Both the position numbers and the translations under genes were made by a program. A DNA stretch of 64,000 nt from Euborellia annulipes (Eukaryota > Arthropoda > Insecta > Dermaptera > Anisolabididae), in assembly GCA_023213315.1 (NCBI GenBank), contig JAKCPI010003285.1, positions 104,048 to 168,047 on the forward strand, read 5' to 3'. The notes under the pieces are model-generated. The model worked only from the letters and a program-made list of their open reading frames with translations, searched no databases and was not told where the DNA came from. Shown piece by piece: positions 1 to 10,003 of the stretch; within the stretch, counting starts at the first letter, position 1, and every line of letters starts with the position of its first letter.

Positions 1-1794
1 ATTTCAATACAGGATTTTATTTAAGCTTTAGAAGAGAAATTCAGAATAGGACGAACTTGGGAATTAAATAGAAGCCTATAGCTAGTTAATGCTAGATTAC
101 ATTGCACCTTTTGTGATACAAGTGCTCTGAAATTCGCATTATCATTCTATCACTTGGACTGATAAGATGAACAACAGCCCCAAATGGGTTACTTCCGGTC
201 TCTTTTGAAATTCGTCGCAAGTTGAGAACTTGATAAAATTATTAAGAGAGAATTTGTAGAGGCCAAGTCGTAAACGTTTTTATTTCCTTTCTTTCTTTGT
301 TAGCCTTGTTTTTAGGGTTTCGTTGGAAACCCAATTAACATTGTGTTTTTTTTTTGTCGTACATCGATCTACGTAGCGCCGGGGGGTGAAAATTCTTCAA
401 AGAGTTTTAGAAAAAAAAATTTTTTTCTCATATTTACTCTGCATGAATAACGAAATATCTCCATAATGGCGGTTAACCAAACAAAGATGAACATGTTATG
501 ATAATGTTGGATCAATTAGAATATTAATTAACTAGCCTGCCATCCATTGACCAATTCAAGTCGAAAATATTACAAAATTTATGTGTTCTTTTATTAAAAT
601 AATAGAATATTTATTTAATTATGAGTTGAAAAAAAAAATTCAATTTTTTTTATATTTCATATAGAAATTTGAGAGTTAAAAATTTTCTGTACTCGTGTAT
701 TTGTATCAGATTCAAGGTTTCTGTGTCATTTTTAAGGAACAAATGTTGGTTCAATGTTTAGAAAATAAGCCAATAGATTTAAGACGCTTATGATTGTATC
801 TGAATTTGTACCATAAAGAAGGTCAAAGACTGAGTGACCGAAACCTTGTAACTGATACAAATAAATCACAGTATACCCAAAAATAAGTAAAGTAATTTCA
901 AAATTTCGAATTTGGAATTTTAAGACCTTAGAGCAAAAATATGACTTTCAAAAAATGTGTTATATATCCAAAACCAATATCCAAAAATATGGACTAAAAC
1001 AGAATAAAATATAAAAAATAATCGCCAAAAAAAAAATGTCTCCAAAAAATTGTAAATAAGAGAAAAGTTTTAAAAATTTTTAATAAAATAAGCTATTGAC
1101 CAAACTAAAATTAGAGAGAAAATATTTTTTTTTTCATGTTTTACAGAATGTAAACAATTTCATTAAATGTCCGAATATTTCCGCAACGGATAATACCAAG
1201 TTATTTATAGAATATATACCACTACATGCAACAAAATAAACACAATAAGAAACAAATATATTGTGTGTTTGTGTTCCTTTCGTTTTTTAAGCACCAGCTA
1301 ATATAGCATATATTAACCAAAACAAGGTCTTCTATATTTTAAATGAAACGAGGAGAGAAACTTGAACAGAGAATAAAATAAACATACACATACATTATTA
1401 AACAAAAAAGAGGTATAAGTAAATGTATTATATCAAAAGGGAAAGAATTTGTCTTACATTTTCAACAGTAAATAAAGTTTAATTTAGAAAATAATGCTGC
1501 AAATTTTTTGACGTAATTAAGAATTTATAGAATTTTGAGTTTGGGTCAGAAAATTGTTTAAAAATAAGTTGACTTTCTTGAAAACGAGTTTCTTTTTTTT
1601 TAATTTGTTCAAATTCTTTTTCAGATATTTAGAAATCTTCCTCAATTATTTCAACAAATTTAATTGAAACACATTTTTCACGTTTGGAGAATAAAGCGAA
1701 TCTCCGACCCCTAGCATTACAAGCTAATAAATCTTGTAATTTTAAGAGTCAAACTTTGGGAATTGGTCAGATTTGTTCAAATAATTGGCAATGA
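1..1794. other. AT-rich non-coding DNA, nothing recognised
   Basis: There is no open frame of note. Homopolymer A and T runs are frequent. I see no transposon ends, tRNA boxes or protein similarity. It is probably old repeat or intergenic/intronic DNA. Confidence 0.5.
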
Positions 1795-2402
1795 GTAGAC
1801 CATCTACTGAATTTTGATTTATTAAATGGTTTTCGAGGTATAAATGTATTGAATGCGTTTTAAGGGCCTCTGAGTCCAAAAAAGTCTGTCAATCAAAATG
1901 CTCTGTCTGTCTGTGTTGGGACAAAATGTCTCTAGATCAATAAGAGCTAGGAGGTTGAAATTTTACATTTAAGTTAGGTACTCCGATGAGGAGCAAAAAT
2001 CGGCCACAAAGTACTAATACTTTACTGATGTACTTTTTTAGTTTTTTTTTTTTTCGATTTTCTCAAAATTTACTCTTAACGTTTTTTATTAAAATTCATA
2101 AATCATTATTTTTTAGATGCTCTTTAAAATGTACATTCTCATTTTGCTCTTGAAAACTTTTGAAGAACACTTTACTCTTGTACTTCATAGGAAAAAGGTA
2201 GGAGAAATGGTTGCCACTGTAACAGAATATAAATATTTTTCTATGTTTATAAATTTTATATCTTGAATTCTAATATATCCAGAATGGGCGGAAACTAAAT
2301 ATATGTCGACACAGAAAATCTGGCGTAACAAGCACAGAACACAACTTTCTCTTATCAAAGGTAAGAGAAAGTTGTGTGCTGTGCGACCAGTTACACCAGG
2401 TT
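1795..2402 (+). mobile_element. HINE-like repeat, degraded copy
   Basis: This is a diverged member of the about 1-kb family best seen at 41538-42546. It has the internal block with a short GTCT run, then the block reading 'tactttactgatgtacttt', then the 3' stem-loop at about 2320-2401, whose arms pair across a small loop. The 5' end is lost. The short ORF over the stem-loop (2303-2485) is an artefact of the palindrome. Confidence 0.7.
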
Positions 2403-3562
2403 TTTTAAAGTTACAAAATCAAAATTTTAAAAATGATATTATAATTTTAATATTATTGAGTAAGAATCCAAAATATCTAGAGTAAGTTTAGCCTTCTTGT
2501 GTGGGGAGAGCGAGGAGTAGATTAGATAAATAATTTTTTCCCTCCCCCCTCAAACAAAACTTGAATTGAGGTTAGATTGTAACTATTAGCGAGATTTTCA
2601 TCTTTTTTTTTTATTTCGAACAGAAATTGATAAACATAAACGCTTCAAAAACGACTTAGTAAACATTGGACATAAACTATAAAGAAATATTATCGTTTTT
2701 ATGGACTATAAAGAAAAAGGGCGAGACATTCCATATAAAGCTTCGACCCGAAACCGTAGGGATTGGCTGCCCCGGATATTTTTTATATACAATAATAATA
2801 TTTTAATATTTTTAACAAATAAAAAAAACATTTTTTAAATGGATCAAATATAGGGGAGACCGGGGCTAGTTGACACACTTTTGAGTGTATCAAGATTTTT
2901 TCTTAACCCGAGAAAACTTTTCTTTGCATACATCCGCCGCGGAAACCTTCCAGAACATTTTTCTTAAGTAAATATACTATTAAATACTTTGAAGTCTTAT
3001 TTACCTATGTATATTTTTTATTTTAAGTTATCATTGATAATTTAGCTAGTACAATTTTTTTGTACATTTTTGAGTGTGTCAACTTGCCTCTAACGGGGTA
3101 TAATAATAATAATTAGTATTTGAAAGTCAATTAATAACGCAATAACATGTTTAAATTTAATGGAAAAAGAAAAGTGCTCGAGAAAAAAATATTTTATTTG
3201 TAGATATACCGTACCTGGATAAAAGTTGTTGAGTATTTTATGTTTTGCGTGTCAACTAACCCCGAGTCACTATTTTGAATGTTTGTTCTAATTGTAAGAA
3301 GAGGGAACCGAATCTATGCAGAAACAATATGAAGGATTGTAGGGCAGGAAATGACAATTAAAATGACGTCTTGATGATTGTTGAGTCAAATACCTAAGAG
3401 TATGAAAGGTAAAATTTGCTTACCCAATGAAAAAACAAACAAATCGTTTTTAAAGAAGCAAAGTATATCCCTAGGCTTCCATAACTCCCTCACTATAGAG
3501 TCATGAATAGATCGAAGTCTAGGTGGGAGCATGTCGCTATTAACCTCAAGCCTAGACACAAA

Positions 3563-4090
3563 GTCGCGCGACTGTTGCGAGTCAAAGTCGCGAGACTGTT
3601 GCGAGTCAAAGTCGCGCGACTGTTGCGAGTCAAAGTCGCGAGACTGTTGCGAGTCAAAGTCGCGAGACTGTTGCGAGTCAAAGTCGCGCGACTGTTGCGA
3701 GTCAAAGTCGCGAGACTGTTGCGAGTCAAAGTCGCGAGACTGTTGCGAGTCAAAGTCGCGCGACTGTTGCGAGTCAAAGTCGCGAGACTGTTGCGAGTCA
3801 AAGTCGCGAGACTGTTGCGAGTCAAAGTCGCGCGACTGTTGCGAGTCAAAGTCGCGAGACTGTTGCGAGTCAAAGTCGCGAGACTGTTGCGAGTCAAAGT
3901 CGCGCGACTGTTGCGAGTCAAAGTCGCGAGACTGTTGCGAGTCAAAGTCGCGAGACTGTTGCGAGTCAAAGTCGCGAGACTGTTGCGAGTCAAAGTCGCG
4001 AGACTGTTGCGAGTCAAAGTCGCGAGACTGTTGCGAGTCAAAGTCGCGAGACTGTTGCGAGTCAAAGTCACGCGACTGTTGCGAGTCAAA
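3563..4090. repeat. 24-bp minisatellite, 22 units, with 72-bp higher-order period
   Basis: Twenty-two head-to-tail 24-bp units have the consensus GTCGCGAGACTGTTGCGAGT followed by CAAA. One position distinguishes C-type units (CGCGAC) from A-type units (CGAGAC). C-type units are numbers 1, 3, 6, 9, 12, 15 and 22, so units 3-17 follow a strict C-A-A rhythm. Units 16-21 are all A-type. Because 24 is a multiple of 3 and the unit lacks stops in several frames, four long overlapping ORFs appear on both strands. They are repeat artefacts. Confidence 0.95.
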
Positions 4091-4377
4091 GTCGCGCGTC
4101 CACACCTAGATACTCATTTGCAACATTGAAATATTTAAAATATATTATTTTTGATCTATTTTAATATAAAATCGAGACTTTTCAATTAGTCATCTAACCT
4201 TTAAATAAAAATAATTTATTTATTAACTTTAATTTCAACAAAGCAATAGTATACCCATATGGCCTCCGGCTAGAAGGAGAAATGATGTCCCGAGGCCAAA
4301 AAAATATACTCACCCCTCAATATCAAATAATAAGAAATAAATGCGGCGTGTAGCGAGACTTTTTTTGTATCCCATTT

Positions 4378-4490
4378 CGAATAGGAGACAAAAGTCGCGC
4401 GACTTTTGTTTTGTGACTCATCGCAACACGGAAAATGTTGCGAGACTGTCTCGCGACAGTCGCGCGACTTTTGTTGCTAGGGGTGTACTA
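4378..4490. repeat. Palindromic relatives of the minisatellite unit
   Basis: Downstream of the array, and still inside the TIR element, is a perfect 22-bp palindrome at 4389-4410, centred on GTCGCGCGAC. A second block at about 4436-4475 contains GTTGCGAGACTG. These match the 24-bp unit and may be the source from which the array was amplified. Confidence 0.7.
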
Positions 4491-4561
4491 GGCTTCACGG
4501 GATAAAATTTACCGCAAGTGTGTCAACTTACCCCTGTAGCCAACTAGCCCCGGTCTCCCAT

Positions 4562-5600
4562 ATATTTTAATTAATTAATTAAAAAAGTTTAATAAGCTGG
4601 ATAGAAAAAGAAACACCATAGAAAAAATTAATAAGAATCAAAGAATTATTACTTTTTTTTTAATAATTTTTTTTCATTAGATTTATTTCAAACATATTTT
4701 TTTCTTTTTTAATCAAAAGAGAGAGAGATAAATAAGAAACCGAAACTCTAATTGAAAAACGTCCATTTTTTTGATATTTATATATAAAACGTATTTCCTT
4801 AATTATATCTAATTATATGTCATAATGATTTATTTGTGAATGACAACTAATTAATTTTCTCTTTACGTAGTGATAATATTTTTGGTTCAAAGGGTTTATA
4901 ACATTTAATGATTCATGACTAATTGGTGATACCAAATAATATTCTTTTAATAATACAGCCAGATAATTTTCAATGTAACTGTGTTTTTATCCCCTTCCCA
5001 TTCGGGGTTTTGCTCTTTAATTGAGTTTAATTCTTTAATCTTTTAGCAAACAAGTTGACAAATAAATTGTTTTAATATTTTTTATAAAAGTATAATTAAT
5101 AAAATAAAAGAAGATATATAAGTTTTAATCAAGCAATCTATTGTTTGTATTTATTTATTTTTTAAATTAAAAAATTGAATTGAAGTAATTGTAATTTTAT
5201 TGATAATGGGAGTAAAAAAATTTTTAATTATGAATAATATAAATTATTTATGAACAAAATAATTAATTGGATAATTTAAAAATATTTAAAGAAGAACGCT
5301 ACCCTCAGCTCTGTTAAAATAAAAATATTCCAAGGGTTAAAAAATTATCGATTAAAAAAAAAAAAGATAATCGGCTAATCGGAACAATCGATTATATTTC
5401 ACAATCGATTTTTTTTTAACCAGTCCGAAATACCGCGTGTTTTTGGTTTGCGGATGATAGACAACCCAATTGACAAACAAATTTTTCATCAACCACAAAA
5501 AACTTTTATTCTAAGAGACGGAGTAAGACTAGGGAATTTTTAGAGGAAAAAGGAGTTGAATTCAAATGAGTAATTGAATAACAAAAAAACATTCAAAGTT
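4562..5600. other. AT-rich non-coding DNA
   Basis: This is very AT-rich with no recognisable element. The segment at 5340-5415 repeats AATCGATT-like words but shows no clear unit. Confidence 0.45.
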
Positions 5601-5740
5601 TCGACCGTAAGCTCTAGTTGAAACGTTTTGTAAATTAAAATATACAAATAAAACGCTTGGTCATTTGTTTCAAGTTATTTATAAATTGAGAAATCACTTC
5701 TGGGGATGACACACCAGTATCGAAATACGAATAAAGGTGC
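5600..5740 (-). mobile_element. Penelope-like fragment with decayed hammerhead-like motif
   Basis: The word CTCTAGTTGAAAC is the reverse complement of the repeat word GTTTCAACTAGAG seen at about 18369 and 22285. On the plus strand, 5699-5738 resembles the hammerhead-like sequence at 18262-18313, but the core CTGA is changed to CTGG. It looks like a rearranged, decayed copy, cut by the hAT MITE that starts at 5746. Confidence 0.45.
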
Positions 5741-5745
5741 GATCG

Positions 5746-5992
5746 CAGTTGCGTAACTAGGTGGGGCAAAGGGGGGCGATTGCCTCCCCCAGGCGCATCA
5801 AGCCTTTGGCGCCCATCGATTCCGACATAGGCGCCCTAGAGCATCTAAGATATAGCCCAGGGACGGTGATTTTATCATATTCTTTCCAAAAATTGCCAAA
5901 AAAATGGATAGTTTTCTATTAAATCATATTACAACTTAAAAAACGGCGCCCTAGTTGAGCTTCGCCCCCTCCGCCCTCAAAGGCTAGTAACT
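5746..5992 (-). mobile_element. hAT-type MITE (CAG-GCGTAACTAG family), 3' end damaged
   Basis: This is one of four copies of an about 260-bp family. It starts CAGTTGCGTAACTAG and runs through a G-rich then C-rich interior. It ends at CTAGTAAC without the terminal CTG, so no target duplication can be read. Confidence 0.75.
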
Positions 5993-6109
5993 TATAAATT
6001 GTAGAAAATTTTCTCTTTGTGCTTACTTGAACTTATTTTACGAATATTTATATAATTTTTAAAAATAATTTAAAACCCTATTCAGCAAAAACTTACATGT
6101 AAAGCAAAT

Positions 6110-6200
6110 ACTTCGGCAACTTCGTAAATTCCGCCTTCGGCGGGCTTTGCCCCCTGGACCCCCCTGCTCTGACCCGGGCCTGCCTGCGACGGGCCCACGG
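6110..6200. mobile_element. Helitron 3'-end fragment
   Basis: The GC-rich segment CGCCTTCGGCGGGC plus GCCCCCTGGACCCC matches the 3' part of the Helitrons at 23952-25185 and 59788-60345 (minus-strand sense). The terminal CTAG is not preserved. Confidence 0.5.
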
Positions 6201-6213
6201 AGTAAGGTGGAAA

Positions 6214-6420
6214 GAAATCTGGTGTAACTGGCCGCACAACACACGACTTTCCCTTACTTTCGGTAATTTAAAGTGGCATTTTGTACTTGTTTACCAGAAT
6301 AATATATAGGCCTACACAAATAAAATTTTTAAATATTAATTTTTTAAATTTTATAACCAAGAAAAAATATTTTTCTCAAATCTCGGGAGGGGAGGGGGTA
6401 ATTACCCCCTTTACGTATGA
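6214..6420 (+). mobile_element. Internal fragment of CAAGGGCGG hAT MITE
   Basis: It contains AATCTGGTGTAACTGGCCGC, then the TTTCGGTAATTTAAA and CCAGAATA words, then a G-rich tract followed by GGGTAATTACCCCC. The same order is seen in the complete MITEs at 19752-20220 and 59384-59624. Both ends are missing. Confidence 0.6.
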
Positions 6421-6546
6421 GTATAACTGCTTATGAGATGCTTTTTTTTAATTTTATGCTTATTGAGCAACTTTTTATTTAAGATTTTTATGCTTTTTTA
6501 AGCACTTTTTTCCATATATTTATGCTTTTTTGTCCGGTCTTTAGTT
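6415..6546 (-). mobile_element. Fragment of AGCATAAAA-rich hAT element
   Basis: Repeated TTTTATGCTTTTT words and a terminal GTCCGGTCTTTA correspond to one end of the element at 11951-12527. Only this end is present. Confidence 0.55.
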
Positions 6547-6621
6547 ATAACGCAGTTTTTAGACATTTATTTATTATTTCTTTTCAAATATTATCTAAAT
6601 AAATGTCTTATATGGCAAATA

Positions 6622-7336
6622 CAGGGTGGCGCAAAAAGATGGGAACTTTTGAAGAAAGAAAAAAACAAGGAACAATTTTTTTTTTAATTTATTCAGGATG
6701 CCTAATGTACACTACAACATTGGAAATTTAAGAAACATTCAAGTTTTGAAGATGATATCGCGAAGATGATGTCCGTCTTGCCGGATGCATTCAGCAAGTC
6801 GATTTTGAAAATTCTGCATTACCTGGTGCAAAGTGTCGAGTGGTATTGCTGCGATCTCTTCTGTAATCCTTGTTTTGAGTGCAGGTAGGGTTTTGGGACG
6901 TGTATTGTAGACTACACTCTTCAAGTAACCCCATAAATAAAAATCGCACACTGATAAGTCGGGGGAACGAGGTGGCCAAACAATGTCAGCGTTCCTGGAA
7001 ATGACGTGGTTACCAAACAGGCGCCTGACCGCTGCCATTGATACTCTTGCAGTATGTGCAGTTGCCCCGTCTTGTTGAAACCAAGTGTTTTCAAAGTCAA
7101 TACCAGGTAAACTGTGCATTCTTGCAGCCAAAAATGTCTCAAGCATGGTAACATATCGCTCAGAAGTTACTGTCACCGTGTTTCTCTGGTCATTTTCAAA
7201 AAAATACGGCCCACTGATCCATGGCCACTAAATCTCCAATGCTACTGTACAACTTGCCACCTTCCTCCCGTTTCTCCGCCCCTCACAGTGCTGCCAACAT
7301 CAAATCCAAAAGTTCCCATCTTTTTGCGCCACCCTG
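6622..7336 (-). mobile_element. IS630/Tc1-mariner element, DD41D type, internally deleted
   Basis: Near-perfect terminal inverted repeats (CAGGGTGGCGCAAAAAGATG at 6622 and its complement ending at 7336) are flanked by TA on both sides (6620-6621 and 7337-7338). This is the target duplication typical of the superfamily. At 715 bp it is about half the length of an autonomous element. The transposase C-terminal half is kept in an open minus frame. The DNA-binding domain and the first catalytic aspartate are missing. Confidence 0.93.
6739..7227 (-). pseudogene. Mariner-like transposase, C-terminal half (DD41D)
   Basis: The frame reads WISGPYFFEND at its start, then WFQQDGATAHTA, which holds the second catalytic Asp. 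It continues to WPPRSPDLSVCDFYLWGYLK, whose second Asp (in VCD) lies 41 residues after the first; this defines DD41D. It ends at a stop at 6739 after a typical C-terminal tail. No start codon is credible. The frame is closed upstream by a TAG at 7228-7230, probably the deletion junction. The helix-turn-helix domain and first Asp are absent, so the product could not transpose by itself. Confidence 0.9.
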
Positions 7337-7681
7337 TATAATGCAAATTAAATTTTTGATTTATGCAAAGTATTTTGACCAATTCATAAAGACTTTTTAT
7401 TTAATTTAATTATAATACATGTTTATATAATCATATTTTGACTAAGTGTTTAATATTATGTTCATTTTTCCAGTTCTAAAGATGGCTGTTGAGTTGGGCC
7501 GAATCAGTTATGCATCTGTCATGAACTAATAAATTATTAAAAATTTTAATAATTTTTTGATTATAAATACATACATATTTTGTTTAATGTCAAACAGACT
7601 GACAGACTATTTCGAGAGACTCAGGGACTCAACGTGTATTTGGAATCGAAATCTGTGAAGCGAACGCATATCACAAATATA

Positions 7682-7797
7682 TTTCCAAGTGGTTTATAGC
7701 TGTGTGTTTAATTATATTGGTAAAAGATAATAAAGAGAAATGCAGCTAAAAGAAAAAACCATAGCTGCAATTCTCTTTATTATCTTTTACCAATATA
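7682..7797. mobile_element. Foldback insertion with 12-bp target duplication
   Basis: Two 38-bp arms (7711-7748 and 7762-7799) pair with one mismatch around a 13-nt loop. The 12-mer ATCACAAATATA occurs just before (7670-7681) and again at the right edge (7798-7809). This marks a short hairpin-forming insertion of about 116 bp. It has no coding capacity. A transcript would be a long, pre-miRNA-like hairpin, but nothing shows that it is processed. Confidence 0.75.
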
Positions 7798-7809
7798 ATC
7801 ACAAATATA

Positions 7810-8470
7810 GGTAATAGAAAATAAAAAAAAGGACTTGGTGAAATAACAAATTGGATAATAGATTATATGTATGTCAGAATTTATGTTGTAAAAAAGTCAA
7901 GTAAATCTCCCCACCCCTCTTTGCATCAATCCAATTCTGAAGGGGCGCTTTTGAGATTGTGAAATTTGGCCTGGCTATTCCGTTCACTGGATTTATCAGT
8001 TCCAACCTATTTCCTGTGTGGTTACTTGACCCTAGTCGGTTCATCAATGTGGAGTTGAAAACAGCTATTTGACATTAAATACAGGGGATAATAATCAGCG
8101 AAACGCATCTTTAGAATTGCATTGAACCGATGAGACGGAAATTTAGCAATCTTTGAGTTTTAGTTTATTTATCAGGTATAAAAAGAACAAACGTCTATCA
8201 AAATAAATACTCTAAGGATGAACCAAAATCTACCAAAAATCTCTTTAATTTTAATTTATTACCAATAGAAATCACTGGGTAAAGAATCATAGACGATATA
8301 CCGTATATGTTTGTATTAATATGACAGTGACGACGTATTTAATTATTATTTATTTATTGTTCTGTTTTATAAGCGTCGACACGGGGGCGGCTCGGACAAG
8401 AGGCCTTTCATATTATTTTCATCACCTATAGTTATTTATGTGTTTTTATTTAATAATGTAAGCCGTGAAG
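7810..8470. other. Non-coding DNA, nothing recognised
   Basis: It is moderately AT-rich and has no ends or motifs I recognise. It may be single-copy sequence. Confidence 0.4.
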
Positions 8471-8476
8471 AAAATT

Positions 8477-8608
8477 CATACAATTTAATATTTATTAATT
8501 CAAATAGCCACCTGGCACACTGAGTCCAAATCGGTGGTTCCGTGGTTTGACTCCCGGCTGCACCCAAACTTTTGTCGGTTATTTGAATTATAAATATTAA
8601 ATTGTATG
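8477..8608 (+). mobile_element. tRNA-derived SINE-like unit inside an inverted repeat
   Basis: Arms of about 30 bp (8477-8506 and 8580-8608) flank a tRNA-like core at 8508-8570. The core has a B-box-like GTGGTTTGACTCCC and an anticodon-arm-like CACTGAGTCCAAATCGGTG, a 6-bp stem with a 7-nt loop GTCCAAA. The core matches the one at 58065-58137, including the GGCTGCAC/GGCGGCAC end. The acceptor stem and A box are too decayed for a working tRNA. It is best read as a SINE or SINE-like head. Confidence 0.6.
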
Positions 8609-8705
8609 ATTGAGATTACTATTTTTTTCAAACGTATATCAGCCTCACGCTGATCTTTTGATTTCGATTGGGATCATGCTCAGAGCTATAAAAAATATAT
8701 ACACA

Positions 8706-9292
8706 AGGGGTCGTCCACATATTACGAAACGCGTTGGGGGGGGAGGAGTAGGTGTCTGGACAAAACTTAACTAATTGTGGGGGGGGTGTCTGGACAAAAC
8801 TTTACTAAATATGGGGGACCCGAGGGTTTCTCTAAGTATGATATCACAGCTCAAAATTGAATTTATAAATGTTTTTTGTATTATTTATGACGTCAGGTAA
8901 GTAGTACTATTTGATATTTAGCTATGTTTTATGCCAACACTTAGTATAGCAGGAATATTGGTGGTACAATTATGGAAGTGGTATAAATTAAGCGCACTTC
9001 CCCTACAATAATTTTCTATTGACAATAATCAGCCAAATAAATTATAAAAAATATCATTAAGGAACAACAAATTATGGTGCGATATTATGGAACGGTAGGT
9101 TTTAAAACTCAGTTGAAAAAAATATGCTCATGATAAGTTATTGACAAATAATAAACAAGAGAGGGGTAGTTCTATGTTATGACATAATATTTGTAGAGGG
9201 TTTGTTTGTATATGACTAACTGTGACGGGGAGGGGGGGGGACTAGAATATCGTCAAAAAAGGCGTGAAGTAATATGTGGACCACCCCTAAGC
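8706..9292. mobile_element. TIR element with GTCCACATATTAC ends
   Basis: The left end AGGGGTCGTCCACATATTAC is matched by the inverted right end ending ...GTGGACCACCCCT at about 9289. The interior has no ORF and includes poly-G runs. A 32-37 bp unit (GTGTCTGGACAAAACTT...) is duplicated at 8751-8815. I could not fix a target duplication. Related ends occur at 50330-50425, 43419-43620 and 52379-53050. Confidence 0.7.
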
Positions 9293-9576
9293 ATAAACTA
9301 ATATTAATATAATTTAATGTCTTGTATTTATGTATTTATCTAGTAGTATAAAATTCAAGCAAGGAATCTGATTCAGTGTTAATTATGTTGAACAAACGTG
9401 CAGCAGAGGCGTTTATTATATACTAGCAGCTGGAGAGTTGCCTTGAGCACATCTTCCGTAGCTAGGCCCTGGCGGGCAGCGTCTCGGGATATGACTAAGA
9501 CTTTATTTTTAAAAAATTTCTAATTTATTTAATCGATATTTGATAAATAATTGATTTTAACAATGGCATGTTTAGC

Positions 9577-9837
9577 CAAAATAAAAAGGCTTTATATGTT
9601 TCTCGACGTTTCGAGATATATTTAATGTATTATCTTCAGTTTGTGTATCAGTTGGTTGAGGCGGTCTCCACATATCATAATCATGTTTTATATTCTTTAT
9701 AAGCAGGGTTTATTATATGCTTCTATAAATACCTGGTATAAAACATCTGATCATGAAATATGGCGACCACCTCGACGAACTGAGACATTAAATATATCTC
9801 GAAACTTCGAGAAGCATATAAAGCCTTTTTATTTTGT
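9577..9837. mobile_element. Foldback with hammerhead-like remnants in its arms
   Basis: Arms at about 9577-9645 and 9779-9837 are inverted copies (AAAATAAAAAGGCTTTATATG ... TCTCGA-GTTTCGAGATATATTTAATGT). On the minus strand, arm 1 reads CTGAAGA ... CTCGAAACGTCGAG, the arrangement of a hammerhead core, but helix II is poorly paired. Arm 2 has GAAACTTC on the plus strand. Confidence 0.6.
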
Positions 9838-9944
9838 CATTTAACTCACCAGGACTGTGCAAATAGTAGTTGGACAGGTGATAGGTCTTTTCAGCCCAAA
9901 TAAAATATATAAATAATTTGTATATTTATTTTATTAAAAATCTA

Positions 9945-10003
9945 TTAGATCTCAGACCGTCAGGTTTCGGCTACTCTGCTGTAAGCCTTCCTCAGTGAGG
10001 ACT
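9945..10003 (-). ncRNA. Hammerhead-ribozyme-like motif (type I topology)
   Basis: Read on the minus strand, the core CTGAGGA (9989-9995) is followed by a helix II of GGCT/AGCC with one extra A. Then comes GAAACC-TGAC-GGTC (9955-9968): helix III is ACC/GGT with a TGAC loop, and cleavage is predicted after the C at 9955. The preceding CTCA pairs with TGAG just past that site as helix I. All invariant residues are in place. Such motifs are known from terminal repeats of Penelope-like retroelements and from retrozymes; activity here is inferred only. Confidence 0.55.

Larger units (their letters stand above)
2853..4560. mobile_element. Non-autonomous TIR DNA transposon carrying a minisatellite
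   Basis: The ends are inverted repeats: GGGAGACCGGGGCTAGTTG starts at 2854 and its reverse complement ends at 4559. The subterminal GTTGACACACTT follows on both sides. Both flanks are TA-rich (TATA left, ATATA right), consistent with a TA or TATA target duplication. TIR-related pieces also occur inside, at about 3077 and 3250. No transposase is present. Most of the interior is the 24-bp tandem array (3563-4090). The superfamily is not assigned. Confidence 0.75.

Noticed and set aside
3563..4090. CRISPR-like regular repetition
   Set aside because: The units are directly adjacent with no unique spacers, in clearly eukaryotic repeat DNA.
3386..4129. Four overlapping ORFs of 192-239 codons on both strands encoding repetitive peptides
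   Set aside because: They follow from a 24-bp repeat unit with no stops in several frames. There is no single preferred frame, and the array sits in a TIR element.
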